From contig CM046878.1 of assembly GCA_025667525.1 (NCBI GenBank), forward strand, positions 399,610,433 through 399,674,432: a stretch of 64,000 nucleotides of DNA, in the 5' to 3' direction. Origin of the DNA: Glebionis coronaria. Taxonomy: Eukaryota; Streptophyta; Magnoliopsida; Asterales; Asteraceae. Shown here one piece after another: positions 1-10,055 of this stretch (positions within the stretch are counted from its first letter, which is position 1; the number at the start of each line of letters is the position of its first letter). The notes beneath the pieces are model-generated. The model had not been told where the DNA came from and searched no databases. It worked only from the letters and a program-made list of their open reading frames with translations. The position numbers were made by a program, and so were the translations under genes.

Positions 1-1718
1 GATCGAGTCGAGCTCATGACTCGGTAATAAAAAACGAGGTGCCTCGTGGGGGAGTCCCATGCTTATCCTATGTACATATTATCGCTTTCTAATGTAGTAA
101 TGTGTGGGAATTTTTGCCCTTCCAACCTTTGTTCCATGGTTGTTTGTGAATTGTGGACTTTAGATGATCATGATCTTCACGATTGGAGCCTCTCATAAAT
201 AGCTTTAAATTTAACGGTTACACCCTTTCCATGCTAGATTAGGCATTCAACTACGTCTCTAGTATGGGGGTGTTTGCACCCCTAGACTCGAAACATTGAG
301 GACAATGTTTAACTTTAGTATGGGGGGGTGAATAGATACTTGCCTTGCTAAACCTTCACGCTTTCCAAAGTTTATCTTTTTGTTTATCGTTTTGTTGCGA
401 AATAAGGCTAAAAATGGCCAAATTTTATAATTTTTCTCATGTTTTATAGGTGTTTGAAGACACGAATGTAGGTTTTCCGATGGCGAGAATAAGAGTAATT
501 TTTGACTCGACCGTGCGTGTTGAGCACTTAGCTTTGATTCCTTAACTTCACAATAGGCTAAGTCTCTTAAATGAGGACGAGAAATGATAGGGTTAATTAT
601 AAGTTACTATGCTAAACGTAGAGTACTCGTATTCTTTCAAAAACTCATGTGTTCTCGTTGTTTGCTTATTCTCCCTTCGCATGTAAATATTTTTTGCTTA
701 ACAAATATTGACTTAGCGGTTTAGTCTTGATTGTTGGGTTTCTAGTCTTTTCTAGTAGCTTCCGTGTAATTAAATTGGGAAGACATTAAGGTATCGCCAG
801 CGTCACGGTTTTGAAGTATTGGCACCCGAATAATCGAAAGCTTCACCCAATAATAAGATTTCAAGTGCTCACCTAAATCAAGCAAACAATTTGAAGCCCC
901 ACAAGGCCGAAAAATATATGCAAAATTGAAAGTGAATCAAGCCTTAATCTTTGAAGCTTTAAAGATCCAAAATTCGCCTTAGCGTGAGGATATACGTCTT
1001 TGGCCAATAAAACTACCGACGAGGTGGATAATAAAAGGCAAGACAAGACCGAAGTCATAATAAAAGCTTCATGGCGAAGTTTAATAAAAGATGGAGGTAA
1101 ACCAAAGATAATAAGGTCCTTCCGTTAGGGGGCATATAAAAGTCTTGGTAATAAGTCTCATGTTCAAAACTGTTATAAAACCATGTTTATCGATCCTTCT
1201 TGTTGACTTAATTTTTTGACATCGTTGTCTATTAGGAGGGGTTATTGATTTGATGGTCTTGGTACACTGTTAGGACTCTATTTTTAGACCTAAATCTCTA
1301 TTATCGCATAAGTCAAACAATGTATCCTCGTGAAACATTCAAGACAAAATAAAATATTAGAGATACAACTTAGGATAATGGGAGGATAAGTACGTAATTA
1401 GGGCATATGAGTAGTGTTAGCATTACTAACTTATAATGATAATGATCTCGTTGCACGCTTGGCATGGAATTGGGGTGAAAATCGAGGACGATGAAATTAT
1501 TTCTAACGAAGCATTCACGTGTTCTTATTCTATGAACCTAAACGTCCCATTTTGCGATGAAAATCATACATTATGTCTAAAACGCAAGTAGTAGTAGTAA
1601 TAGTAGTAGTGTAGCTAGTTTATCGTTCAATAAAGTGAATAAAAATGAATTTTGGAGGTGCTACGATACTTTGTTCTAGCATTGTGTGACGGCACGGCAA
1701 TGGTTTAGTATGGGGGAG
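1..1718 (+). other. 3' noncoding internal region of family A copy 1
   Basis: There is no credible gene here. It holds two G-run, PPT-like tracts (261-271 and 317-329) on either side of the perfect hairpin AAACATTG-AGGA-CAATGTTT (291-310). It also has the block GGACGAGAAATGATAG (about 576-591), an A-rich block around 1341-1383, and the true PPT AGTATGGGGGAG at 1707-1718 next to the LTR. The same elements occur in the same order in copy 2 and, diverged, downstream of the Athila integrase on the minus strand. A 61-codon antisense ORF at 873-1058 is mirrored in copy 2 but is probably a shadow. Confidence 0.8.
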
Positions 1719-2014
1719 TGATGAGACTGCTTTTATACATAGTCTCATCGTCAAAAAAAGGCTTAAAATGCATTAAATATCATCAAAATACCCATATATA
1801 TGCTTGTGTTTTTTTCTTGTGTATTTTAGGTACGGATATTGAGAAAATGATGAAAGATCACAAGAATCATGCAAAAACAAACACGGGAAACGAAGCCGCA
1901 CAATGAACCAAGCCCTAATGAAGAATTTTCCAAAGAAAACCCTTGAATATTTGAAGAATTATGAAGAAGGGTCCTCCAATATGGAAGAATTGACACTTTA
2001 TACCCTTGTATCTT

Positions 2015-2400
2015 CATAATTACAAGATTGGTCCCTAAAGTTTGTCAAAATTACAAAAAGGGCCCTCCACTTTGAAGAATTGACAAGTTTAGCCCCTCAA
2101 CAAAGCTAAATTGTCAACCATTATCCTCCACAAAGTCAATTATATCATGAAGTCCTTCAAAGTACAAGAAATTACACGTTTGGTCCTTTAAAAATACCAA
2201 AATTACAAAAAGGACCCTTGACTTTCAACATTTGGCAAGAATGGTCCCTCATAAATGAAGACTTGGCAATTTCAGTCCTCCAAAATGCCAATCATACAAG
2301 TTAAGACCATAATCCATCAACAAAATGCAAAAACAGCCCTTCAAGAATCACAAAATGGCAAGAAATACCCCTGAAAATACTTTGGAAAAGTATTGGGGCA
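2015..2400 (+). repeat. Imperfect short repeats (ATTACAAAAAGG / TTTGGTCCCT type)
   Basis: Phrases such as AATTACAAAAAGGACCCT, ATTGGTCCCTAAAG and TTGGCAAGAATGGTCCCTC recur every 35-60 bases in degenerate form. They lie in the first third of the LTR, upstream of the TATA box, and so probably in U3. No reading frame is kept. Confidence 0.55.
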
Positions 2401-3068
2401 AAAGTGTGAAAAGTGAAACTTCAACAACAAAGGAATCCGGATTTTGAACTATTATTTACAAAGTAAGAAGTTTTTGAAAGATAGGGGGTGAATCATGGCA
2501 GACAACATAAGTAACCTTAACCAACCCACTGGTGACACGTGCCCCACTTTCTCTTTTCCACCAATGGGAGCCCTCCCTGCTTCCACCTCATCTCCCACTC
2601 ACACCAGACATAACAAACCTTAATTAATTTTTTAATTAAGGCGCTAAACACCAACTTTTAAACCCAAAATGGATTAAACACATGTTCTTCATGTTCTTGA
2701 TGAAAATTGGGTATTTCATAATCACTTGTAATTAAACCACCAAAACATCCAGATTCATGATTAAGCATGTTTTAAACATAACCCAACTTTTAAAACACTC
2801 ACCACATCACCCCACATGATACATGGGACCTCCACTGCTACAAAAATGAGGAAGACGCCAAAACAGTGCCAGTAATCCAACCATCCACAAAGCTGCTTAC
2901 ATTTTAAGCTCACTCTAAGCCATTGGATGCAATTGTACCTTACCGGCTCCACAAACAAACAAGGAAGAGTCACATGATCCTCAAGTTTTCAAAAGTTCAC
3001 AAGGGCAATTCTAGGAGATCACAGCTTTAGGGTTCACGTTTTTTAGGGTTTGTAGTCACTCTTGTAGC

Positions 3069-3078
3069 CTATATAAAG
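3069..3078 (+). promoter_or_regulatory. Predicted TATA box of family A copy 1 LTR
   Basis: CCTATATAAAGGC lies 1.35 kb into the LTR and is the best TATA match in it. It is followed by a T-rich stretch with TTAATGAAAGTGTG that resembles the region after the TATA box of copy 2. This would place the U3/R border near 3100. The assignment rests on position and motif only. Confidence 0.5.
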
Positions 3079-4489
3079 GCATATAGGTTTTACATTTCAC
3101 CTGCTTTTGGTTTTTTCTTGTTCAACAACTTGTAAATCCCCTTTTCTGATTAATGAAAGTGTGTTAAGTTTGTTGAAGAAAGACCAAGTGCCACTTAATT
3201 TTAAGCTTGCTTATGTTATTTGTTAACTGAAATTGAATCTCAAAACCTGTTTTTAAGGAGGGTGCAAAAGTTTGCATTTTTCCTTCAAGCTTGATATTTT
3301 GCTAAGTTCTTGTTCAAACCATGGAATTCTTGGGCTATAGGGCTGATCATATCATCCTGATATTGTGTTATCAAGGTGTGGTGAGGCTTATAACTTGGGG
3401 ATAATCAAGTGTGGGGTAACAAGGTTGCATCAATCAAGGCTTTTTACCTTTCTGTTTTGATATTGTGCTTCTAACCTTGTTGAATCTTAGCAGGGTTGCT
3501 GTTGGAAGCTTGTGCTTGTTCTTGCTAGAACATAAGCTCTAACATTCATGGGTGTGGATGTACATCCATGAGGTTTGTCTTAAAACCTTGAAAATCTGAT
3601 AAATATTGGATTTTTTGTGGATTTGTGCTCTACTGTTGTTCTTGTTGTTTTCTTGGCTTGAATCTGCTTAATCTTGCATGTTAATGTTGTTGGTCTGCTA
3701 GATTAATCATTTGGTAAACTAAATCACACTTTTTCTTGTTTAAAATTTGGATTGAAAAGTTAAAAGGGTGTTTAGGATTACCTGTTTGAGATTGAAACTT
3801 GTTATTGTATTGTGGAAAGTTTGTGTTTGTAATTGGTATCTGATATATGCTTGGTTGAGAGTGTTTTGCTGCAAGTTTTTGAGTTTGAAACCTTGAATCA
3901 CACAATCTGCTAGAACTTGTTGAGTTTAACTGTTATTGACCTAAGATTTTGGTGAAATATAGTATTTGTGCATGCTTAGGGTTGAAAGTTGTTAAAACAT
4001 CATTATTATAACATATTTGATTGATTTGAGTGATTGAATCTGGCTTGTTGGTCAAATACATCAGCAAAGTGTAAAACTGCATGTGTTAGAGTTCATCAGT
4101 AACATTCATCAGCTTGAATCATGCTTAATACTTTGAATCATTGCATGAAACCTGTTTAGACTTGTTCATTTGAGTTTAATATAGCTTGTGTATGCATTTG
4201 GTTAAGTTTGGCTGGCTGAATATTGCTATAAGTGTTTTTTGAACCTAAACTGCTTATTGTTCTAAGTCTGTGCTAGATCTGGTGCTTTATTGGATTAACT
4301 GTACAAATTGGCTGTTGCGTGTTGTGATTTACTGATTGTTATTGACTCCTTATGATCCAAAGATCATTTGGGTGCCTTTGTGAAATCTAAATCTCCAAAA
4401 AGTTCACTAAAGACAAAAAAAGTCTACAAGTCAAGCAGTGGGAAAAGTTCCACTGCTCAACACCCAAAACTAGCCCCTGCTAGTGTTAA

Positions 4490-5060
4490 TTTATACTCAG
4501 CTTATCAATAAGCTATTTTAACTTATCCAGACCTGCAACAACTTATTTTTTGTGATAGATCTTCATTATTTGACCCATTTGATTAGACTAGAGCTTATTG
4601 GACTTTGACTTTGACTTTTTGCTAGAAAACCAACTTAATTGACTTTTTCATAAGTGCTTATTTGCTTTTTCCAGCTTATTGAGTTAGCTTATTTGAAAAC
4701 TTTTTGTTGAAATAGCTTAATTAAGTCATTTAAAAGCTTTAGAAACTTGAATCAGCTCTTGGGGTGGCCTAGAACTCAAAAACGACTATTTTGTCGTTTT
4801 CTGTAGATTGCTTATTGCATTTTCAGGCTTATTCCTTGGGCTTATTTCAAATTTCTTTTTACAGAAGTCTTATTTAGGATGAAAGAAGCTTGTGTGTCTA
4901 ATTTGAGCTTATGGCATTAGCTTATAGCTTAATGGGCCAAAAAGCCCATTAAGAATAAGTTGTTTGGTATAAGCTTGCTTATTTCACATTTTCAGTTTTT
5001 GGGTCTTTGGAAAAAGTTGTTTAAAATCAAATTTTGAGTCAAGTAGTGCTTTTTGGGCTT
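4490..5060 (+). repeat. AGCTTAT-rich repeat stretch in LTR
   Basis: AGCTTAT, GGCTTAT, TGCTTAT and their complement ATAAGCT recur about 15-18 times in roughly 570 bases at irregular spacing, some as inverted pairs (for example AGCTTATcaATAAGCT near 4499-4514). A shorter run of the same motif is in the copy 2 LTR near 38478-38517. No function is known to me. Confidence 0.5.
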
Positions 5061-5953
5061 ATTTGGGCCACTTTTTCATTTTGTGCTCAAATTTGGCCCA
5101 TTATGGGTCTGTTTTGGGTTTAGCCCATTTTCTAGGCCCATTATGGGTATTTAGGTAATTTCAAGTTTATTTCTGAGTTATTTAGGTTAAATTAAACTAG
5201 TTTGCAACTTTTTAGAATTTTTTAGGATTTTTGGATTTTTATTAATATTTTAATATTATTTTATTATTAAAAATTAAAAGTCTGATTTTCTAAGTTCTTA
5301 TATTTTTCCTAGGTTTTAAACACTTACTTAGGAATTTTTCAACTTTCTAAATATTTTTAGAATCTTTTAATTATTTTCTAGAATTATTTTAAGTTTTATT
5401 AGCTTTTAATAGTTTTTAATTGTTTAAAAATAGTTTTTATTGGTTTTAAAATTTTGAAAAATAGTTTTTAGCTTATTTTGGTTATTTTTAAGGTTTACAA
5501 ACTTGAAGATCTTGATTTCGAATTTTTATTGGTTAATCTTGATTTTTAGGGCTTTAATTAGCATTTAAAAGTCATTATTTAATTAATTAAAAGGTTTTGG
5601 CAAGTTTGGATTTTCTATAAACTCTTAGAATATTTTAGTGGATTTTTAGTGATTTTTGGTAATTTTTAGAGTAAAATTTTAACTTTGGTACTTTTTACAG
5701 TTTTACGTGTACACCCTTTTTTGTCTTAGTTTAATTCGACATCGTAACCATCATTCTCTTCTTATCCCATTTCTATTTTTCTTTCTCACAAATATAATCA
5801 CAAAGTTAATCCAAATCATTACACACATAACACACTAGCCTCCTTGAGAACGAACTCATTTTAGGGTCATTTACACGGGTTTCCTAAATCGTCGTATTCA
5901 TTACTTGCCCTTTTTGCTCTCTTTTCCTAAAGAGTAGTAAAACCACTACATCA

Positions 5954-6518
5954 GACGCATATTGCCGTCCTTCTCCTTCACGAATAAGACCGGTGCGCCT
6001 CATGGATATGCGCTCGGTCGAATGAAGCCTCGTTCCAGAAGTTCTTGTAATTGATCCTTCAGTTCCTTTAGTTCTATGGGAGCCATGCAATAAGGAGCCT
6101 TGGAAATCGGCTCAGCTCATGGGATGAGCTTGATATTAAACTCTACTTAACGTGCAGGTGGTGTGCCCGGAAGTTCTTCTGGAAATACATCTGGAAATTC
6201 TAAGACAATCGGCTGATTTTGAATTGATGGAAATTCAGCATCCATGTCATGAACAGTAGCTAGTTAGCCCTCGCAACCATGTGAAAGTAATGCACGTGCT
6301 TGCAGGGTTGATATGATTTATACAGACCTTCCGGGTATGAACCCGTTGTGAATGTACTCTGGTGTATTAACATCACCAAAGATGACTCGATATGAATGGC
6401 AGTCTATGGTAGCATGATGCGTGGATAGCCAGTCCATGCCCAATATCATGTCAAAATCATTCATGTCCAGCGAAAGTGTGCCAACAGGACGAATTTTGTC
6501 ATCAAACTCTAGGGGAAG
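5954..6518 (-). pseudogene. Chromovirus protease C-terminus, linker and RT N-terminus (fragment)
   Basis: From 6518 down, the minus strand encodes the end of a retroviral-type protease, with the ILGMDWLS-like motif near 6430. A linker follows, then the start of RT with the [19 protein letters not shown] stretch and GAPVLFVKE near 6070-5960. At 5953 it is cut by the family A LTR just before the conserved (M)CVDY part of RT, which must lie left of the window. Stops and small indels interrupt the frame, for example a stop replacing a residue before GAPVLF. It is a relic with no product expected. Confidence 0.75.
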
Positions 6519-6827
6519 TGATACAATGATTTTACGTAGGTTCAGATTAAATCTCGGAATCCTCTCGAATTGATCTCGATCTTAAGTGGAATGATTGTTC
6601 TTGGTTACTGAATAAAAGGGTTTTGGTTTTCTAACCTACTGAATGTTAAATGATCGAAAATTTAAACTTAAATTTAAAAGTAATTTAAAAGCAATTGAAT
6701 TATTTAATAATTGACAAAACTTTGAATTAAAATCAAACTTAAATTAAGAAATAATGAGAAATGGTAAGACAGTTATAAAGAAACAGAAACAGTAAGTAAC
6801 TTAAAAGAATACTGATTCAGAACTTTT

Positions 6828-7245
6828 CCCTTGGTTCGGAAGCTGATCTTCATTCGGAAGTTAAAGTACTCATCCGGAACTTTTGCTTCATTCGGAACTT
6901 CCATTCATCCGGAAGTTTGGGAGCTCATTCGGAAGTCACTGTTCACTTGTTCGGAAGTTTGGATTGGTTCGGAACTTACTGGTTCGGAAGTTTTGTATGT
7001 TCCGATTCGGAACTTTTGGTCAATTGGTTCGGAACTTTTCAAGGTTCCAATTCGGAAGAAATCGGTTCGGAAGTTTTAAAGGAAATTGGTTCGGAACTAA
7101 CTGAAGACAAACTCATTCGGAACTTTTAATGTTCATTCAGAACTTCAAGCTCATGCGGAACTTTTGGCTTCGTTCGGAACTTATGGCTTGGTTCGGAAGT
7201 TTCTAGCTTGGTTCGGAAGTTTTACCTTCGTTCGGAAGTCTGGGA
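6828..7245 (-). repeat. TTCCGAA array in Athila LTR (copy also at 30838-31265)
   Basis: On the plus strand TTCGGAA followed by GTT or CTT recurs about 21 times in 420 bases with irregular spacing of 10-35 bases; in element sense it is AA(C/G)TTCCGAA. A few copies carry one change (TCCGGAA, TTCAGAA, TGCGGAA). Because it lies past the TATA box at 7671-7681, it should be in the transcript leader and, in the 3' LTR, in the transcript tail. Spacing is not regular enough for a simple tandem repeat or a CRISPR array. Confidence 0.85.
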
Positions 7246-7670
7246 AAACCCAGAACAGTAAGGATACCCGAAGAACAAGGAAAAACTATTTAATCCAAAA
7301 AATCACCAAATTTTTCACCAAAAATTTAAATAAATCAATCACAAAGCATCTACTAACCATAAACTACTAATCCCATCAATAAAAACACAAATCCCAACAA
7401 CTGTTGAAGATCAAATCAAGAAAATAAAAACTTAAGAACTTGAAGATAAAGATGAAGATGATCAAGATTAAATGGAAAGATTAAACAAAGAACTTGTATT
7501 AAATGATTAGTGTTTTAACAAGATTAAACAAAGATTAAAACAACAAGATTGGAAGAACAAAGATTAAAATCACCAATCACCCTAATGGTGATTGTGATGA
7601 AACGAACTAAAGAGAAAAAGGTGGGGAAGAAGAAAAATAAAAGCTAACTCCTGGATGTGTGTGAGGGAAC

Positions 7671-7681
7671 CCTTTATATAG
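7671..7681 (-). promoter_or_regulatory. Predicted TATA box, Athila LTR (also 31696-31706)
   Basis: The minus strand reads CCTATATAAAGGG about 450 bases into the LTR, present identically in both LTR copies. It is the only strong TATA match in this LTR and sets the probable U3/R boundary near 7640. Confidence 0.55.
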
Positions 7682-8125
7682 GCTTGTCCTTTAGTTGGTG
7701 AGTGGGCTTTCTCCCGTTCTTCTTGTCTTTTCGTCTTTTCAGAAAAGTTTCCGTTTTCGATTCTGATTCGGGATTTGTTGTCGATTAAATTCAACTCGTC
7801 TTTTAATTTCTTCGTTTAATAGACTTGAGTTTCTTCGACTTATGTAAATCTTCCATCTTTGGTCCTTTTCTTCGATAAATCTTCGAATAGGCCCAGTGAC
7901 TTCAAATCTTTTGCATCTCTTGGACAATAGACTTTATCTTGAGTCTTTTTCTTCGATAAATCCCGTGCAATCCCATGTTTTCTTCAATATCCATCCGGTT
8001 GGCTCTGAAAACACAATAAACACAAAAACCACGCATAATTCCAAACAAATGATATTAAATACGTGTTTTGGTCTCATTTTAGCCCGAATTAAGTGGTAAA
8101 AGGATGGGTGTTTATACACCTATCA

Positions 8126-8139
8126 AATCCCCTACACTT
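8126..8139 (-). other. Polypurine tract of the Athila element
   Basis: The minus strand reads AAGTGTAGGGGATT directly before the 3' LTR start TGATAGG. Related tracts recur further upstream at about 9671-9686, 9728-9744 and 9945-9970. Confidence 0.75.
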
Positions 8140-9692
8140 AACCATTGCCATGCCCTCATGCAATGCTTAGTGATAAAGCAATTTTACATTTTTCTCATAA
8201 TTAATCAACCTTGGCCTTATTTAAATTCTACTAAACAAAAATTAAAGAAATAAAACTTCAAAGATAACAAAGGGATAGAAAACAATTTTCACTTGAAAAT
8301 AGCTACATGGAAATAACTTGCGAAGAAATCAATGACTTACATTAGGGCTTTTGTGCTGCGAAGATTTATCACCCTCAAGTTTCACGTTCCCCAATCTAAG
8401 CTTAAAAACGAGATCATTGTTATTATAAGTTAGCAATTCAAACACTTACACACATGGCTTAATTAAATGCTTAAACTCCCTTATTCCTAAGTGTATCTCT
8501 TATATTTTATTTTTGTCTTAGAATGATCATGAAGATGCATTTTTGGACTTATTTCGATAGTTTATTTAGGCTGAAAGAAAAGTAGGACGATTTGATCAAT
8601 AGTTAGCTAAAGGACAAAATCTCTTAAAACTGCTTCTCGGGATATCAAAAAGTTCATATCTTGGCATAACTCGGTTCACGATTTGAGACCTTTCTCGGGC
8701 CGATATTTGGCATGTACTTCATAATTCATATCTTCGAGAGACGTTCTTGTGATAATGGTCTTCTCATCATAATAGAGTTTCTTCACTTGGAGACTTTTGA
8801 GGGGTACTCCAACTTTGTTGACCACGACTTCATGATTATTTCTTCAATCTCTAATTGGGATTTTGAGATACAACGATCCGCCTCCTTTTCGGACTTGGAT
8901 CTATTTATCCTCATACCTTGTTAGGGTCTTTTCGAATAGACTTCTCCATGATCTTTATGGGAGTTGATTGCTTTTCGTCGTGAGTCTTGATCCTTCATAT
9001 TGATTTTAGGAATAATGCTTTTCACATCACTTTGGATCTTCAGCAATAAAATTGAATCCTCATGCCTTGTTAGGGCCTTTTCGGACTCGCCAATCTTCGC
9101 GCCCCGCTTCATAAGTTATGCCTTGGCTATGAACTCTTATCATTACCGAGCAACTTTTAAACGATCTTGGGCTAGAAGCTAAGTAACTTTTCTAATCGTA
9201 CGACCTTACTTATTGCAGATAAATTATTAGCAAGTGATGGGAGAATAGGCAAATAATTACACCAAGTGAGCTTGCGCAAGAATACCGACATATAATTGAC
9301 TCTATCATTTCTCGTCCTCCACAATTTAAAATCTCAAGTAATGAGACTCGTGGATACTTAGCCTAATAAACCAATTAAGGTCTACATGGTTAAGGATACT
9401 AGCTAGAATAAACTTAGATAAGTCTATTCGGGTTGACTCAAAATAAACGCAACGGGCCTAATATGTCAAAGATTTCTAAACTAGCTACACCACCTTATTA
9501 ATATTTTTGACTTTATTTGCGGAATATATACATATGAAAGCAAAGATAAAAATTTAAAAATTACGACTAAATGGCCAAAGTTAATAAAAAATTTGAAAAA
9601 TGTTGAAAAATATGATTTTCCGGTTAATTGAAGGCATTTTCATGGAAAAGTCCACTTAAAACTTCGATAGAAGTCCCCCCTACATTTAAGAG

Positions 9693-9712
9693 AAACATTG
9701 TCCTCAATGTTT
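9693..9712 (-). other. AGGA-loop hairpin, Athila 3' region
   Basis: The perfect inverted repeat AAACATTG-AGGA-CAATGTTT in element sense has 8-bp arms and a 4-base loop. It sits between two G-rich tracts. The same 20 bases occur in both family A copies (291-310 and 42415-42434). Confidence 0.8.
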
Positions 9713-10055
9713 AAGCATGTGGGAAAAGTTTCCCCTACACTTATGACATTGTGCACGTTGGTTAACTCAAGTTAAGGAAGAGACGACTAAAGTGATCAAT
9801 TTCAAATGTGAGTATGAAGAAAATTGAATCACGATAGTTGAGAGATAGAACCGGATTTCGAATAACACGGGAGCACGGTTCTTCAAAAATTCCAAGAGTG
9901 CACTTATCCCTGTAATCACACCACACAAAGACAAACACGTATAGAAGTCCCCCTTACACTTAGGGGATTAAAACATAAAAGGATAGATACTCGGGCTGCC
10001 TCCCGAGGAGCGCTTGTTTTTGATAACCGAGTCACGAGCCTGACTCGACCCAAAA

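Larger units (their letters stand above)
1..5953 (+). mobile_element. Family A pol-less LTR retrotransposon, copy 1 (3' part only)
   Basis: The window opens inside this element. Bases 1-1718 match the 3' internal region of copy 2 (about 42023-43839) almost throughout, roughly 93-95 percent by eye, apart from a deletion of about 100 bp near base 196. The 3' LTR follows at 1719. The LTR ends at ...CTACATCA (5953), after which antisense chromovirus RT resumes, so this element interrupts that RT. The 5' LTR, coding part and left TSD lie outside the window; the right flank is GACGC. No coding sequence of this copy is visible. Confidence 0.85.
1719..5953 (+). repeat. 3' LTR of family A copy 1 (4235 bp)
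   Basis: It starts TGATGAGACT directly after the PPT and ends CTACATCA, giving 5-bp terminal inverted repeats TGATG/CATCA. The first ~170 bp and last ~110 bp match the LTRs of copy 2, but most of the 4-kb middle does not align by eye. A 9-bp stem (GATGAGACT/AGTCTCATC, 1720-1749) caps the 5' end. The middle holds imperfect repeats of a 'lacks-coding' type at 2015-2400 and an AGCTTAT-rich stretch at 4490-5060. Part of it (about 3560-3965) matches the host LTR remnant at 48693-49100. Confidence 0.85.
6519..8125 (-). repeat. 3' LTR of the Athila element
   Basis: Read on the minus strand it begins TGATAGGTGTATAAACACC, which includes a small hairpin GGTGT/ACACC, and ends TTGTATCA, giving TGATA/TATCA ends. 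It holds a TATA box (7671-7681) and, downstream of that in the transcribed part, the TTCCGAA array (6828-7245). Small ORFs in it are shadows that repeat in the other LTR. Confidence 0.93.
8126..10055 (-). other. Athila 3' noncoding region between integrase and 3' LTR
   Basis: No ORF of note and no envelope gene. On the minus strand, just after the pol stop, comes GACTCGGTTATCAAAAACAAG and a hairpin CTCGGGAGGCAGCCCGAG. Next come two G-run tracts flanking the hairpin AAACATTG-AGGA-CAATGTTT (9712-9693), then the block GGACGAGAAATGATAG (about 9318-9303), AATAAAATATAAGAGATAC (about 8510-8492) and AACAATGATCTCGTT (about 8423-8409). Each has a counterpart in the same order in the pol-less family A elements. 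Confidence 0.8.

Noticed and set aside
6831..7129. Overlapping plus-strand ORFs of 70-82 codons in the Athila LTR (again at 30856-31154)
   Set aside because: They only translate the TTCGGAA repeat in three frames; antisense to the element and duplicated because both LTRs carry it.
6828..7245. CRISPR-like array of short repeats
   Set aside because: Repeat units are about 10 bases with irregular spacers and the sequence is a plant LTR; the same array is in both LTRs.
8126..10055. Envelope-like gene of the Athila element
   Set aside because: Some Athila elements have one, but here only short ORFs are seen and the region is made of noncoding blocks.
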